A stretch of 19,988 nt of DNA from assembly GCA_007130265.1 (NCBI GenBank), contig SLST01000174.1:1-19988 (forward strand), written 5' to 3'. How positions within the stretch are numbered: the first letter of the stretch is position 1; every line of letters starts with the position of its first letter. Source of the DNA: Spirochaetales bacterium. GTDB lineage: Bacteria; Spirochaetota; Spirochaetia; DSM-27196; SLST01. This document shows positions 1 through 8,085 of the stretch, piece after piece. Both the position numbers and the translations under genes were made by a program. Below the pieces are notes generated by a model. That model was given only the letters and a program-made list of their open reading frames with translations, was not told where the DNA came from and ran no database searches.

Positions 1-19
1 CGCTCTTCTACCACTTCCA

Positions 20-77
20 GTGAACCTGGGCAACGGAAATTCGTAACGGTTCACGGGGGACTGTCCCACTTTTCGCG
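20..77. repeat. REP-like inverted repeat patch at the left edge
   Basis: Seven-base arms GTGAACC (20-26) and GGTTCAC (48-54) flank a 21-base loop. They are followed at once by the perfect small palindrome GGGAC-T-GTCCC (57-67) and then by a CACTTTTCGCGG tail. The GGGGGACTGTCCCACTTTTC phrase resembles dispersed intergenic repeats I associate with REP-like elements in several bacterial phyla; that association is from memory and was not searched. It lies directly downstream of the stop of the minus-strand DUF5703 gene, so it could also serve as a transcript-end hairpin for that gene. Confidence 0.4.
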
Positions 78-97
78 GTAGACAGGGTAATCGCGCC

Positions 98-2602
98 TCA
101 GTTCCCAGGGACCACGTCCTCCTTGCGCCGCTCGGGCGTTACGGTCCACGAAACGAGCTTGCCGTCGCGCACGCGGCCCTCGACGACCGTTTGCCGCGGG
201 GCGTGCAGCCGGAAGTCGACGTCCCAGTCGGCCGGCCAGGCGGGCAGCAGGCGGAGTTTCTCGCCGCCGTCAACGTCAAGGCGGAGCGTCTCGCCGGGGC
301 CCTTGCCGTGCAGCGAGGCCGGCGCCGGCGCGTGGGTCTGCAGCAGCATCTCTTGGAGGCCTACCATCCCGGCGCCGCCCCAGTTGTGGTCGGGCACCCA
401 GTCGATGTTCTCCGGCCAGAAGGTTGGAAAGCGGTAGGGGCCGTTGCCCAGCTTGCCGACGGCCTTCTCCTGCGCCTTCGCTGCTATGCCCAGCCGCGCG
501 TAATGGATGAAGCCCTGTGTCCAGGCATCCACACGTTCACGATTCCGGTTCGAAACGCCGTGCAGGAAGGTGTTTCGCACCAGTTCCAGGTCGGGCAGGT
601 CCAGCCCGTACGCCTCGAACGGCCAGAGGCCGTACATTTCGGGCATGTGCCAACTGCGGTGGCTGAAGTTTTCCGCCGGCCGGAGGATGCGGCGCCCGCC
701 GGACTCGACGATCGGCAAATCGGGCAGCCGGCCGAGGATCGCGCGCCAGTGCGGTTTCCGCGCCGGCGGCGAAACGTCGTCGGGAAGCTCCAGCAGCCGC
801 GTGAGGACCTGGTGCAGCCCCACGATGGGCAGGCTCGGATTGCGGGCGGCCGGGTGAGCTTCGAGCGTGTTGGTCGGGTAGATCACGAGCTTGCCGTTCT
901 CGTCGAGTTCCTCGCCGGTGCGCTGCCGGTTGCGGAAACGGTAGTGCTCATCGAAGAAGACGACCGCCTGCTCGATGAAGGGCATGTATCGGGCGATGTC
1001 CTCCCCGGTGAAGCGGTGGTATTCCAGCATCATCCAGGCCCAATCGAGCTGCGAGTCGAACAGGTTGCCGGCCGCGGCATTGGCCTCGACGCCCGGCTCC
1101 AAGCCCCCCGGCCACCAGTCGGAGTACCTGTGCCTCGTTCTTTCATCAAGCTCCGCGCTTCCCGGCCTGACGCGCGCGGTGCCTTCGCCCTCGTGGTATC
1201 CGTACATGGCAGCCCCCGGTAGCCCGGTGATCGACGGCTGCTCGGCAAACGCGCACCCCTCGTGGCCCCAGTAGTGGCGCACCCGCGCGGTGGCGTTGGC
1301 CAGGTTGCCGTCCAGGTAGAAGGAGAAGCCGGGCGGAAGCAGGTCGAAGTCGCCGCTTTTGAGCATCGGCCAGTAGATCATCCGCTGGTTCTGCTGGGTC
1401 AGGCCCGCGCCCCATTGCCGATGGTCGGGGCTGTAGCCGGTCCCTTCGATCCGATGGCGCCGCTGCCGGCTGTGGACCGGGTCGAACGTGAACAGCCCGC
1501 CGTTGAACGGCGTGGCGCCCCGGCCGGCGTGGTTCGACGCCAGCATGTAGCGGAACACGTTGTAGTTGCGCCCCACCTGCCAGCCGGCGTCGTCGGTGCC
1601 GGCCTTATCGGGATTGATCACAATCCGGCTGCGCTGCCAGAACGCCTCCCACCAGGCAAGGTTCTTCCGCCAGGCTGCGTCGCGGCCCGGATCGGAAGCG
1701 TCCGAGAGCGCCTGCAAACCGTGTTGCCATTCGTCGAGCGTCTCGGTTTGTGCGAGGTGGGTCACGACCCACAGGTGGTGCCGGCGGGCGGGGGCCTCGG
1801 CCTTGTATCGCCATCCCCGGAACGGTGTGTTGGCGTACTGGCCCTCCGTCGTCCCGTCGGCGGCAAGATTGTCGCCGGTCAGCCGCCCGCCGAAGGTCAG
1901 ATTGGTCAGCCGGTCGTGCATTTGGTCCCGGACCGGTTCCAGTTCCTGCTGGCGTACCTGGAAGTCGAACACATTGCCGGGCCGGTTGCGGTGATAGAAC
2001 ACGACGCCGTGCTCGTCCGGTTCGATGGCATCGCGATACACGTGGACTTCGCCGGCATACTGGTCGTAATCCATCATGACCATGCCGCGGCGGCCGTACT
2101 TCGACCGATCGTTGCGGATTTCCATATCCTCGTGGCGCCACGTTTCGTAGGTGGCCGTGGCGCTCACCTCCTCGTCGGCTTCGATTTCCATGTGGGCCAC
2201 CGGCCGATGCACCTCGACCCAGACGCGCACGGTCGCCTCCGGCGCATCGCCTCGGCCTGCGCGGATTTCGACGCAGCCCTCGCGCAGCTTCAGTTCCTGG
2301 CGAAAGAAGCCGTCGCCGACGAATGGATTCGGGTCCAGGTTCACTCGCAGGCGGCCGAGTTTCAGCAGCGCGCCGTTCTCGTCGTAGCAGCCGGCGCGCG
2401 CCAGGTAGATCAGCAGTTCGCCGTCTTCCACCCACACGTTCAAGCCCATATCGTGCCCGCCGACGGGCATCGACTCGCTCGAGTTCGCGCTGGGCGTGGT
2501 CCACGCGACGTTGTAGGCGTCGAGCCAGTCGAGGTCGTCTGCCCGTGCGGCGCCGGTTCCGAGGATGGCCAGTAGGGTTGCAAGGATCGTTCGCTTCATC
2601 AT
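98..2602 (-). CDS. DUF5703-type glycoside-hydrolase-like secreted protein
   Basis: A protein of about 834 residues, probably a secreted glycan-degrading enzyme. I start it at the double ATG at 2602, because that gives a clean signal peptide (MMKRTILATLLAILG, cleavage near ARA/DD) preceded by AGGA. The open frame continues upstream to 2698, but that extra stretch is only translation of an inverted repeat. The mature N-terminus has the DUF5703_N hallmarks WLDAYNVAW, SSESMPVGGHDMGLNVWVE and ENGALLKLGRLRVN. The C-terminal half (for example YPTNTLEAHPAARNPSLP and a WPENIDWVPDHNWGG block) looks like an alpha/alpha-barrel hydrolase of the GH95/GH65 general kind; this is inference and no catalytic acid is assigned. 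It is the last of three co-oriented secreted-type genes. A truncated near-copy of its 5' end lies at 18610-18969. Substrate is unknown. Confidence 0.85.
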   Translation of the reverse strand: MMKRTILATLLAILGTGAARADDLDWLDAYNVAWTTPSANSSESMPVGGHDMGLNVWVEDGELLIYLARAGCYDENGALLKLGRLRVNLDPNPFVGDGFFRQELKLREGCVEIRAGRGDAPEATVRVWVEVHRPVAHMEIEADEEVSATATYETWRHEDMEIRNDRSKYGRRGMVMMDYDQYAGEVHVYRDAIEPDEHGVVFYHRNRPGNVFDFQVRQQELEPVRDQMHDRLTNLTFGGRLTGDNLAADGTTEGQYANTPFRGWRYKAEAPARRHHLWVVTHLAQTETLDEWQHGLQALSDASDPGRDAAWRKNLAWWEAFWQRSRIVINPDKAGTDDAGWQVGRNYNVFRYMLASNHAGRGATPFNGGLFTFDPVHSRQRRHRIEGTGYSPDHRQWGAGLTQQNQRMIYWPMLKSGDFDLLPPGFSFYLDGNLANATARVRHYWGHEGCAFAEQPSITGLPGAAMYGYHEGEGTARVRPGSAELDERTRHRYSDWWPGGLEPGVEANAAAGNLFDSQLDWAWMMLEYHRFTGEDIARYMPFIEQAVVFFDEHYRFRNRQRTGEELDENGKLVIYPTNTLEAHPAARNPSLPIVGLHQVLTRLLELPDDVSPPARKPHWRAILGRLPDLPIVESGGRRILRPAENFSHRSWHMPEMYGLWPFEAYGLDLPDLELVRNTFLHGVSNRNRERVDAWTQGFIHYARLGIAAKAQEKAVGKLGNGPYRFPTFWPENIDWVPDHNWGGAGMVGLQEMLLQTHAPAPASLHGKGPGETLRLDVDGGEKLRLLPAWPADWDVDFRLHAPRQTVVEGRVRDGKLVSWTVTPERRKEDVVPGN

Positions 2603-2670
2603 GGTTCGTTTTCCTGGGGGTGGTCTTTCGGCCCTGGGGTTTTCAAGGCGAGCGGCAGATTGGGAGTTCC

Positions 2671-2731
2671 CTGTAGGATGGACATTCCTGTCCGTCAAGT
2701 CACGAGACGGACAGGAATGTCCATCCTACGG
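2671..2731. repeat. Near-perfect 26-bp-arm inverted repeat (MITE/REP-like hairpin)
   Basis: Arms 2673-2696 and 2706-2729 are perfectly complementary over 24 bases, with a 9-base loop (AAGTCACGA). One G.T wobble and one G.C pair extend the stem to 2671-2731. The core reads GGATGGACATTCCTGTCCGT. The element sits in the 196-bp gap between the metallophosphoesterase stop (2799) and the DUF5703 start (2602). Translated, it gives the TDRNVHPT-like spurious peptides I associate with planctomycete intergenic repeats. It may fold in RNA and act as a terminator or processing site, although no T-run follows. Confidence 0.85.
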
Positions 2732-2798
2732 GCGTGGTAAGATAATGTGTGCCGCTCGCCCACGGCCAGGAGCCGTCGGACATACTGGACGCCCGGCA

Positions 2799-3662
2799 TC
2801 AATCGCTCGCCAACTCAACCGTAAAGGACACTTCATCCTTCCCGTCCACCTGGATCCATTCACGCTTTTCGTGATTTCTGAATCGGATGGTCGCTTCCAC
2901 CGTGTCGCCGGTCCGGTGCAAATCGAGAAACGTGCTCAAGTAGTCCTCACGCACGCCGCCGAGCGAATGGATGTTCACCTGGATGAACCCGTGGCCGGAA
3001 TCCTTCCGGATATCCCACCGGTGCTTGTGCGCGCTGAACCAGGCCACAATGTTGTATTCGTCCAGCACTTCTCGCAACTGGGGCCACTTGGCAAACTCCG
3101 GATGCGGCTGATGGGTGAACAGGAAGATGGGAGTCTGCGTGCCCCGATGCTTCGCCAGCTCCTCCCAGAACCACTTTGCCTGCGCCTCGCTCATCACCAG
3201 GTTCCGGTCAATCGCATAGCCGGGAGCCTCGACCCGGTGCCCGGGCACCTCGTCGGAAAGCATGATGAACCGAATTCCATGGACGGTCCGGGCGCCGTAC
3301 TTAGGCGGCAGTGCGGGCTCTCCCGTTGTCTTGTCGAAATCATGATTTCCCAGCACGTACGTCCAATCGGCCGCGAGCTTGTCCATCTCGCGGACAAAAA
3401 TGGGCCCGAACGCTGCGCGGTCTTCGACCAGATCGCCAAGGATGATGGCTTCATCGGCGATCCCAAGCTCGTTCACGTCGGCCACGGCCTTGGCAATATG
3501 CTGGCCCGGAAACGCCTCCGAACGGTGGCCGACGTGCGGATCACCGGCCACCCACCAGGTCACGCGCTCCGTAGCGGGTTGTTCAGCATGTCCTCGGGCG
3601 ACCACAGCCAGGCAACCGGCTGCAACACACAACATCAAGCATAATGCGTAGTGACGAAACAT
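2799..3662 (-). CDS. Calcineurin-like metallophosphoesterase, secreted
   Basis: A 287-residue metallophosphoesterase. The start at 3662 is chosen because a very strong ribosome site GGAGGAG lies 4 bases upstream and the protein then opens with a signal peptide (MFRHYALCLMLCVAAGCLAV). The frame is open upstream to 3848, but that part lacks character. Family metal-site motifs are in order: D41-P-H43, GDLVED (D77), GNHD (N106-H108), H184 in FTHQPH, and the final AHKH (H212, H214). It should bind two metal ions and hydrolyse a phosphoester outside the cytoplasm; the true substrate cannot be read from sequence. A Cys at position 17 follows VAAG, but this is a poor lipobox, so a plain signal peptide ending near GHA is more likely. 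It sits between the propeller gene and the DUF5703 gene on the same strand, and the three may be co-transcribed. Confidence 0.88.
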   Translation of the reverse strand: MFRHYALCLMLCVAAGCLAVVARGHAEQPATERVTWWVAGDPHVGHRSEAFPGQHIAKAVADVNELGIADEAIILGDLVEDRAAFGPIFVREMDKLAADWTYVLGNHDFDKTTGEPALPPKYGARTVHGIRFIMLSDEVPGHRVEAPGYAIDRNLVMSEAQAKWFWEELAKHRGTQTPIFLFTHQPHPEFAKWPQLREVLDEYNIVAWFSAHKHRWDIRKDSGHGFIQVNIHSLGGVREDYLSTFLDLHRTGDTVEATIRFRNHEKREWIQVDGKDEVSFTVELASD

Positions 3663-3684
3663 CGAACTCCTCCAATGGGGGAAA

Positions 3685-3702
3685 GAAACGCTCATGCGTT
3701 TC
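3685..3702 (-). promoter_or_regulatory. Leader hairpin before the metallophosphoesterase
   Basis: Perfect 7-bp stem GAAACGC / GCGTTTC with a 4-base loop, ending about 22 bases before the ATG at 3662 on the minus strand. In the direction of transcription it is followed by TTTCCCCC and then by the GGAGGAG ribosome site. It could be a weak terminator or attenuator between the propeller gene and this gene, or chance structure. No ligand-type riboswitch is recognised. Confidence 0.3.
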
Positions 3703-3739
3703 CAAGTGTAAACAGGCCGAACAACGTCAAGCCGCGCCG

Positions 3740-3785
3740 TCTGGTTGCCGCCATTTTCGCGTTTGGGCGGCAGACACGCCTTGCC
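3740..3785 (-). terminator. Possible hairpin after the propeller gene
   Basis: In the 195-bp gap after the propeller stop (3858), the minus strand reads GTCTGCCGCC, then an A-rich loop, then GGCGGCAACCAGAC. This gives an imperfect stem with a 4-base bulge. There is no T-run, so it is at best a weak factor-dependent or processing signal. Nothing else is recognisable in this gap. Confidence 0.25.
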
Positions 3786-3857
3786 GCTCGCAGCGGAAGC
3801 CGGAACCGCATCCTGGTTGGTCCCAAGTGTTCCGCCACTATGGTTCATTTGTCCCTG

Positions 3858-6800
3858 CTATTCCTCCAGCCGCACTTCCAGGCCGCAAAGCAGCGGCGGC
3901 CGAACGTTGTCGCCGCGGGGGACGAATTCGACGGTCACGGCGCCGCGATCGTCGAGACCGATTCCTGTGAACTCGGCGAGGTATGCGCGGTCCGGCCCGC
4001 CGGCCGCCAGGACGATGTCGAGTCTTTCAGCAACCGTCTCGCCCTGGATGCGCACGTCGAACACGCGTTGGCCCGGCTCCAGTGCCTCCCGCTCGGCGAA
4101 ATGGAGCCGCACGGTATAGCGGGCGCCGCTTCCGGGGTTGTCGGCGCCACCGTAGAGTCCGCCGAGGCGGACGCGGCGCGCGCCCTCGACGCCGCTGGCC
4201 GCAACCCACCGCGGTCCCGCGCCGCCGGCAGCCACGCGCAACGAGTGCCGGTGGAACCATTGCGGGGCCTCGCCGTCGGCCGTCTCGACTTCCAACGGTA
4301 TGCTCGGTCGGGAAACGTGCCGGTGCTCGGGATAGTTCACCCACAGCAGGCCGTCGGCCACGCGGCAGCCGGGCGCCCCGAAGTTGATGCCCACGGCGCG
4401 GATCGTTCCGGGTTCCGGGTCGGAGTGGTTGTTGAGCGTCCATACCTCGACGTCGGGCATGGTCGCCAGCCCGAACGAGGTCTGAAGTTGGTAGGCACAT
4501 GAGCAGGTGCGCGTGTATTCGGGCACGTTCAGCACGCCGTCGGCGGTGACCATGTTGTTCGTGCAACCGGCCCGAACGCCGGAGAGGTTGCCCGTGCCGC
4601 TCTCGTTGACCAGATCGTGGTACGATGCCATGCTGGAGCGGAAGGTGAGCAAGTGCCTGCTGACGTTCTGGGTGCCGCACCTCTTGTTGGTGGTGAAACG
4701 CCAGGAATCGTCGCCCCCGGTCATCGGGTGCTCGCGCCCGACCGATTCGCCGGTGAGCAAATCGAGGCTGACCGGCAGGATGCGGCGCTGGGCGTCGTGC
4801 AGCGCGAGGGGCCCGTGGCCGAAGGGGGCGCGGGCGCGCCAGAGTTCGTTGCCGTCGGAACCGCGCAACGCCACGATTTCCTCGCGGGGCTCGTCGGGCA
4901 GCGTGCAACGCCCCCCGGGACGCCCCGACTGGATCAACACGTCGTGCTCTTCCGAGTAGGCCAGCCACGTGCCGAATACGTGGTCGTCGTAGGTCCACAG
5001 CGTGTCGCCGGTGCGCACGTCGATGGCGCGCAGTTGCGGTTTCGCGTCGGGTTCCACGCCGCGCCGCCCGAGCCACGACCAGACCTCTTCGGAAACGTGG
5101 TCGATGGCGAACGTCCGGCCGGTGGCCGTGGCGATGGCGTTGTGGCGGAAGCCGTGCCGGGCCTGTTGGACCCACTGGATCTCCCCCGTGTGCCGGTGCA
5201 TGGCCAACAGGTACTCGCTGGACGTGGCGTTCCAGTGCCACGGCACGCCCTCTTCGACGACGATGTGGTTGCTGCCGCGGGGACTCTCCAGGTCGGGCCG
5301 GTCGGGCCGCCGCTGATAGATGTGCGGATACGCGCCGACGATCAGGTAATCGCCCCACGTGCTCAGGTGGCCCCAGCGCCGGTCGCGCTCCTCGGTCACC
5401 CGGGCGGCATACGACGGCGACGGATCGTCGAGCATCGCGTGCAGGTCGTCGCGGTCGGGCAACTCGAACGCAGCAAGCTTCTCGCCGGTGGCCAGGTCCA
5501 GGCGCAGGCACCGGTCGCCGTGAAGGATGTAAACGCTGTCCGGCGTGGAAACATACGTGCTGCCGACGAAGTTGGCGCCGTGGTGACTGGGGAAGTAAAC
5601 GCGCGCTCCCGGCCGAAAGCTCTCTTCATGGGCCAGGCTGGTGAAGAACTCGCCCGCCAAGGGCAACTCGGCCGACCACATTTCGCGGCCCGTGTACGCG
5701 CACCGGGCGCTCAGGTGGTTCACGCCGAGGATGATCAGGCGCCCCTCGACGACCTGGGGAACCGGGCCGAACATGTGGCGGGGCAGCGTCTTCTCGTTGG
5801 TGGTGCCGCCGAACCACGTAACGCCCAGCGGCGCCTTCACGCGGTCGTCGGCCGAATAGCCGGTGTTGGCCGCGTCGGCGTATTGGTGCGTCCAGGTATC
5901 AGACCCCGGCAGCGCGCCGGGCCGGCGGAGGAGGACGTGGTCTCGTTCACGGTGCATCTCGGCCCCCTCGAGTTCCGCACGTTCGGCGGCCGCCGCGAAT
6001 TCCCGTTGCTGCCTTTCCTCCAGGGGCACGAAGGCCGCCCCGCCGTAAGGGCGCAAGGGATGAAACAGGGCCTCGGCGAACGACTGGCCCTCGGCCAGGC
6101 CGGCCGCCCTCGGGTCCTCCGAAACCACCAGGCCGGCGATGTAGGGCGGCAGTTCGGTGGACAGCGCGTCGCCCTCGTGCAGCGCCACCCGCCGGCCGTA
6201 CAGTCCTGCGCCGTCATACCGCTCGCGAAATCGCCGGACCTTATCGGCATCGGGGTCGAAGGCCACCACGTGCAGGTCCGATTGTGCTAGCAACTCGTCC
6301 AGCAGGCGCCCGGAACCGACGCCGAACATGACGGCGTAGCCGGCAGTCGCGCCGGTATCGCGCAGCAGGTCGGCAACGCGCTCGGTCCATGGGTCGTCCT
6401 GTTCCGGCAGCTCGTCGGCGCCGTCCTGGTGGACTTCGGCCTCGCGTTCACCCGGGCCGAATACGTAGATACGGCCTTCCTCGGTAACGGCGATCAGCCG
6501 CCGGTCGGCTGCCAACAGGCGCCATACACGGCCGTCCACCCTCTCGGACCACCGGCGGCTGTCGTGCGTTTGGGAACCGGTCCGGATAACGCAGCGGTCC
6601 ACCGGCAACAGGAATCGGCGTGGGCTGATGCCTTCGTAATCGGGCGGCGCGAACACGGCGAACCCGCCGTCGCGTTTGTCCACGCGATCAAACCGCAGCA
6701 GCGCGCCGTCGGCCCGGTCGAATACCCCCGGCGTGGTCCTGCCGCCCGAGACGATCAGGCGGTCGCCGGCCACCGCCAGGTACCCCTGGGGTGCGATGGT

Positions 6801-7520
6801 GCTGAACGAGCGCGCGGAGTCGCTATAGGAGTCGCTCGAATAGGTTCCCGCGCCGGAATGTTCCCATCGCACCCTGCCGGTTTCGGCGTCGAGCGCGTAC
6901 AGGTACACGCCTTCGAAGGGCCACACGCCGGCCGCGAAATAGACGACGCCGTCGTGCACCACCGGCGCCCCCCGCGCCGGCCACATGCTGATGAGCCGCT
7001 CGTTGCCCAGAACGGTCCGCCGGCTTGGAACCGCCCGAAATCGCCAGAGCAACTCGCCCCGCGCCGCATCGAGGCAGTAGAGGTGGCCGTCGTCGGACGC
7101 CGCATACACGCGTCCCTCGCTGAACGCCGGCGCCAGCCGAACCGGTCCGTCGGTGTAATAGCGCCACTGCCGGGCGCCGGAATCGAGGTCGTAGGCCGTC
7201 ACGCTGTCGGTGATCATCGACGGGACGAACAACCGGCCGCCGGCGGCGATCGGCTCGTACGAGGTATCGAAGGCCAGCTTGCCATGGTCGTCGATCTGTT
7301 CCGGCCAGGCCCGCTGCGGCTGGGGCAGATGAAGCACCCAGTGCAGGTGCAGATCCTCATCCAAATCGTGCGGCGCATTCCCGCTGCGGCGGGCGTCGTA
7401 GCGCCACATGGGCCAGTCGTGCGTCCGAGGCGCTTCGGCGGCGGCCCGCTCCAAGCCGGCAGCCACCAGCACCACGGCCATCGGAACCATCAGGCTTCGG
7501 GCAAGAATGTTATTGTGCAT
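3858..7520 (-). CDS. PQQ-like beta-propeller protein with embedded methyltransferase-like domain and malectin-like tail
   Basis: A 1220-residue exported protein. The ATG at 7520 has a good ribosome site (AAGGAG, 7-base spacing) and a signal peptide (cleavage near AAA/EA, residue 29). Residues ~33-355 form PQQ-like propeller blades (repeated G-x-L/V-Y-x-L-D-x-x-T/R-G-x-x-x-W). Residues ~376-535 look like a class I SAM-methyltransferase Rossmann fold (FGVGSG at 399-404, VAFDPD at 419-424, HEGDAL at 448-453). Blades resume at ~540-1060. They include a conserved Cys-bearing block (C948, C986, C1006, C1008; CTNNMVTADG, YTRTCSCAYQ). Residues ~1085-1220 resemble a malectin-like carbohydrate-binding domain (YTVRLHFAE, RVFDVRIQG). 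Similar large proteins are common in Planctomycetota (from memory). Enzymatic activity is unproven: the motif-I glycines are present, but the usual acidic residue before them is replaced by M-F. Confidence 0.85.
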   Translation of the reverse strand: MHNNILARSLMVPMAVVLVAAGLERAAAEAPRTHDWPMWRYDARRSGNAPHDLDEDLHLHWVLHLPQPQRAWPEQIDDHGKLAFDTSYEPIAAGGRLFVPSMITDSVTAYDLDSGARQWRYYTDGPVRLAPAFSEGRVYAASDDGHLYCLDAARGELLWRFRAVPSRRTVLGNERLISMWPARGAPVVHDGVVYFAAGVWPFEGVYLYALDAETGRVRWEHSGAGTYSSDSYSDSARSFSTIAPQGYLAVAGDRLIVSGGRTTPGVFDRADGALLRFDRVDKRDGGFAVFAPPDYEGISPRRFLLPVDRCVIRTGSQTHDSRRWSERVDGRVWRLLAADRRLIAVTEEGRIYVFGPGEREAEVHQDGADELPEQDDPWTERVADLLRDTGATAGYAVMFGVGSGRLLDELLAQSDLHVVAFDPDADKVRRFRERYDGAGLYGRRVALHEGDALSTELPPYIAGLVVSEDPRAAGLAEGQSFAEALFHPLRPYGGAAFVPLEERQQREFAAAAERAELEGAEMHRERDHVLLRRPGALPGSDTWTHQYADAANTGYSADDRVKAPLGVTWFGGTTNEKTLPRHMFGPVPQVVEGRLIILGVNHLSARCAYTGREMWSAELPLAGEFFTSLAHEESFRPGARVYFPSHHGANFVGSTYVSTPDSVYILHGDRCLRLDLATGEKLAAFELPDRDDLHAMLDDPSPSYAARVTEERDRRWGHLSTWGDYLIVGAYPHIYQRRPDRPDLESPRGSNHIVVEEGVPWHWNATSSEYLLAMHRHTGEIQWVQQARHGFRHNAIATATGRTFAIDHVSEEVWSWLGRRGVEPDAKPQLRAIDVRTGDTLWTYDDHVFGTWLAYSEEHDVLIQSGRPGGRCTLPDEPREEIVALRGSDGNELWRARAPFGHGPLALHDAQRRILPVSLDLLTGESVGREHPMTGGDDSWRFTTNKRCGTQNVSRHLLTFRSSMASYHDLVNESGTGNLSGVRAGCTNNMVTADGVLNVPEYTRTCSCAYQLQTSFGLATMPDVEVWTLNNHSDPEPGTIRAVGINFGAPGCRVADGLLWVNYPEHRHVSRPSIPLEVETADGEAPQWFHRHSLRVAAGGAGPRWVAASGVEGARRVRLGGLYGGADNPGSGARYTVRLHFAEREALEPGQRVFDVRIQGETVAERLDIVLAAGGPDRAYLAEFTGIGLDDRGAVTVEFVPRGDNVRPPLLCGLEVRLEE

Positions 7521-7559
7521 GCGATTACTCCTTTCGTCTTTCGTGGACTTTCAACGGGT

Positions 7560-7580
7560 CGCTTAATATGATAACCGGAG
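7560..7580 (-). promoter_or_regulatory. AT-rich patch, possible promoter of the propeller gene
   Basis: The 200 bp upstream of the propeller start (7521-7721) hold one AT-rich island. On the minus strand it reads TTATCATATTAAG, about 40-55 bases before the ATG, and could contain a -10 element. I see no convincing -35 at a 16-18 base spacing. The rest of this gap shows nothing recognisable. Confidence 0.25.
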
Positions 7581-7721
7581 GCTCCGCGGGTTTGCATCCC
7601 CAATACAGGCGAAATCGTCACCAATTCTGGCGGAAACCTAGTCTCGGTGGGTGGCGGCACGGTTTTGGAGGTGGTATGCGAGACAATCTATAGCTTTTCC
7701 GGGTGGGTGTAGACAGGTTGG

Positions 7722-8084
7722 TTGCCGGGGCCGGTTGCAGCATGGATCGGGGCGAAACAGGAGGGAACCGAGGCAACCAAATGGGTCGGTCCGCTCAGGC
7801 TGTGCCTGCCGCCGCCCGTGGAGGGAACGGGGCTGACGCTCTGGCAAGGCGCACGACTTCAGATTCGCACCGGTGACATCGCCGACTTGGTGGCCAGCAA
7901 ACTGATCCGTTACGATGAACTCGACCGGAGCGACATTCAGTATCTACTGGCTGCCGGCCGGGCGCCGTTCGCGCACGTCCAGCGCGCGGTGGAACGGCTC
8001 CCGGCTCCGTTTGCCGATGATCCGGTGGTCCGCGACAACCTGAGGAACTTGCAGGACGATATGGCCGCGTGGGGGTTGGGCTGA
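7722..8084 (+). pseudogene. Nucleotidyltransferase-like protein, C-terminal fragment
   Basis: An open frame of up to 120 codons with only a TTG available as a start and no good ribosome site. The last ~80 residues look real: RLQIRTGDIADLVASKLIRYDE, then DIQYLLAAG, then AVERLPAPFADDPVVRDNL. This order (beta strand, 'D-L-V-A-S-K-L-x-R' helix, 'D-I-x-x-L') is what one sees in the C-terminal half of minimal nucleotidyltransferase-like (DUF6036/AbiEii-like) proteins. The N-terminal half with the G-S-x-x-D metal-binding motif is absent upstream, so this is probably a 5'-truncated remnant. Its TGA is one base before the ATG of the next ORF, so the two were probably translated together. The family assignment is by resemblance only. 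Confidence 0.45.
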
Positions 8085-8085
8085 G

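Noticed and set aside
1..23. Possible 3' end of a plus-strand gene (reads LFYHFQ then TGA)
   Set aside because: Six codons are too few to distinguish from chance.
1262..2575. Plus-strand frame of 437 codons
   Set aside because: It lies wholly antisense to the well-supported DUF5703 gene and has the Val/Gly/His-rich composition of a reverse-strand shadow in GC-rich DNA.
2603..2698. N-terminal extension of the DUF5703 protein to 2698
   Set aside because: The extra 32 residues translate an inverted repeat and would bury the signal peptide inside the protein.
3663..3848. N-terminal extension of the metallophosphoesterase to 3848
   Set aside because: A strong ribosome site and a clean signal peptide mark the start at 3662.
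4617..6290. Plus-strand frame of 557 codons
   Set aside because: It is antisense to the propeller gene, and no domain or signal is visible in it.
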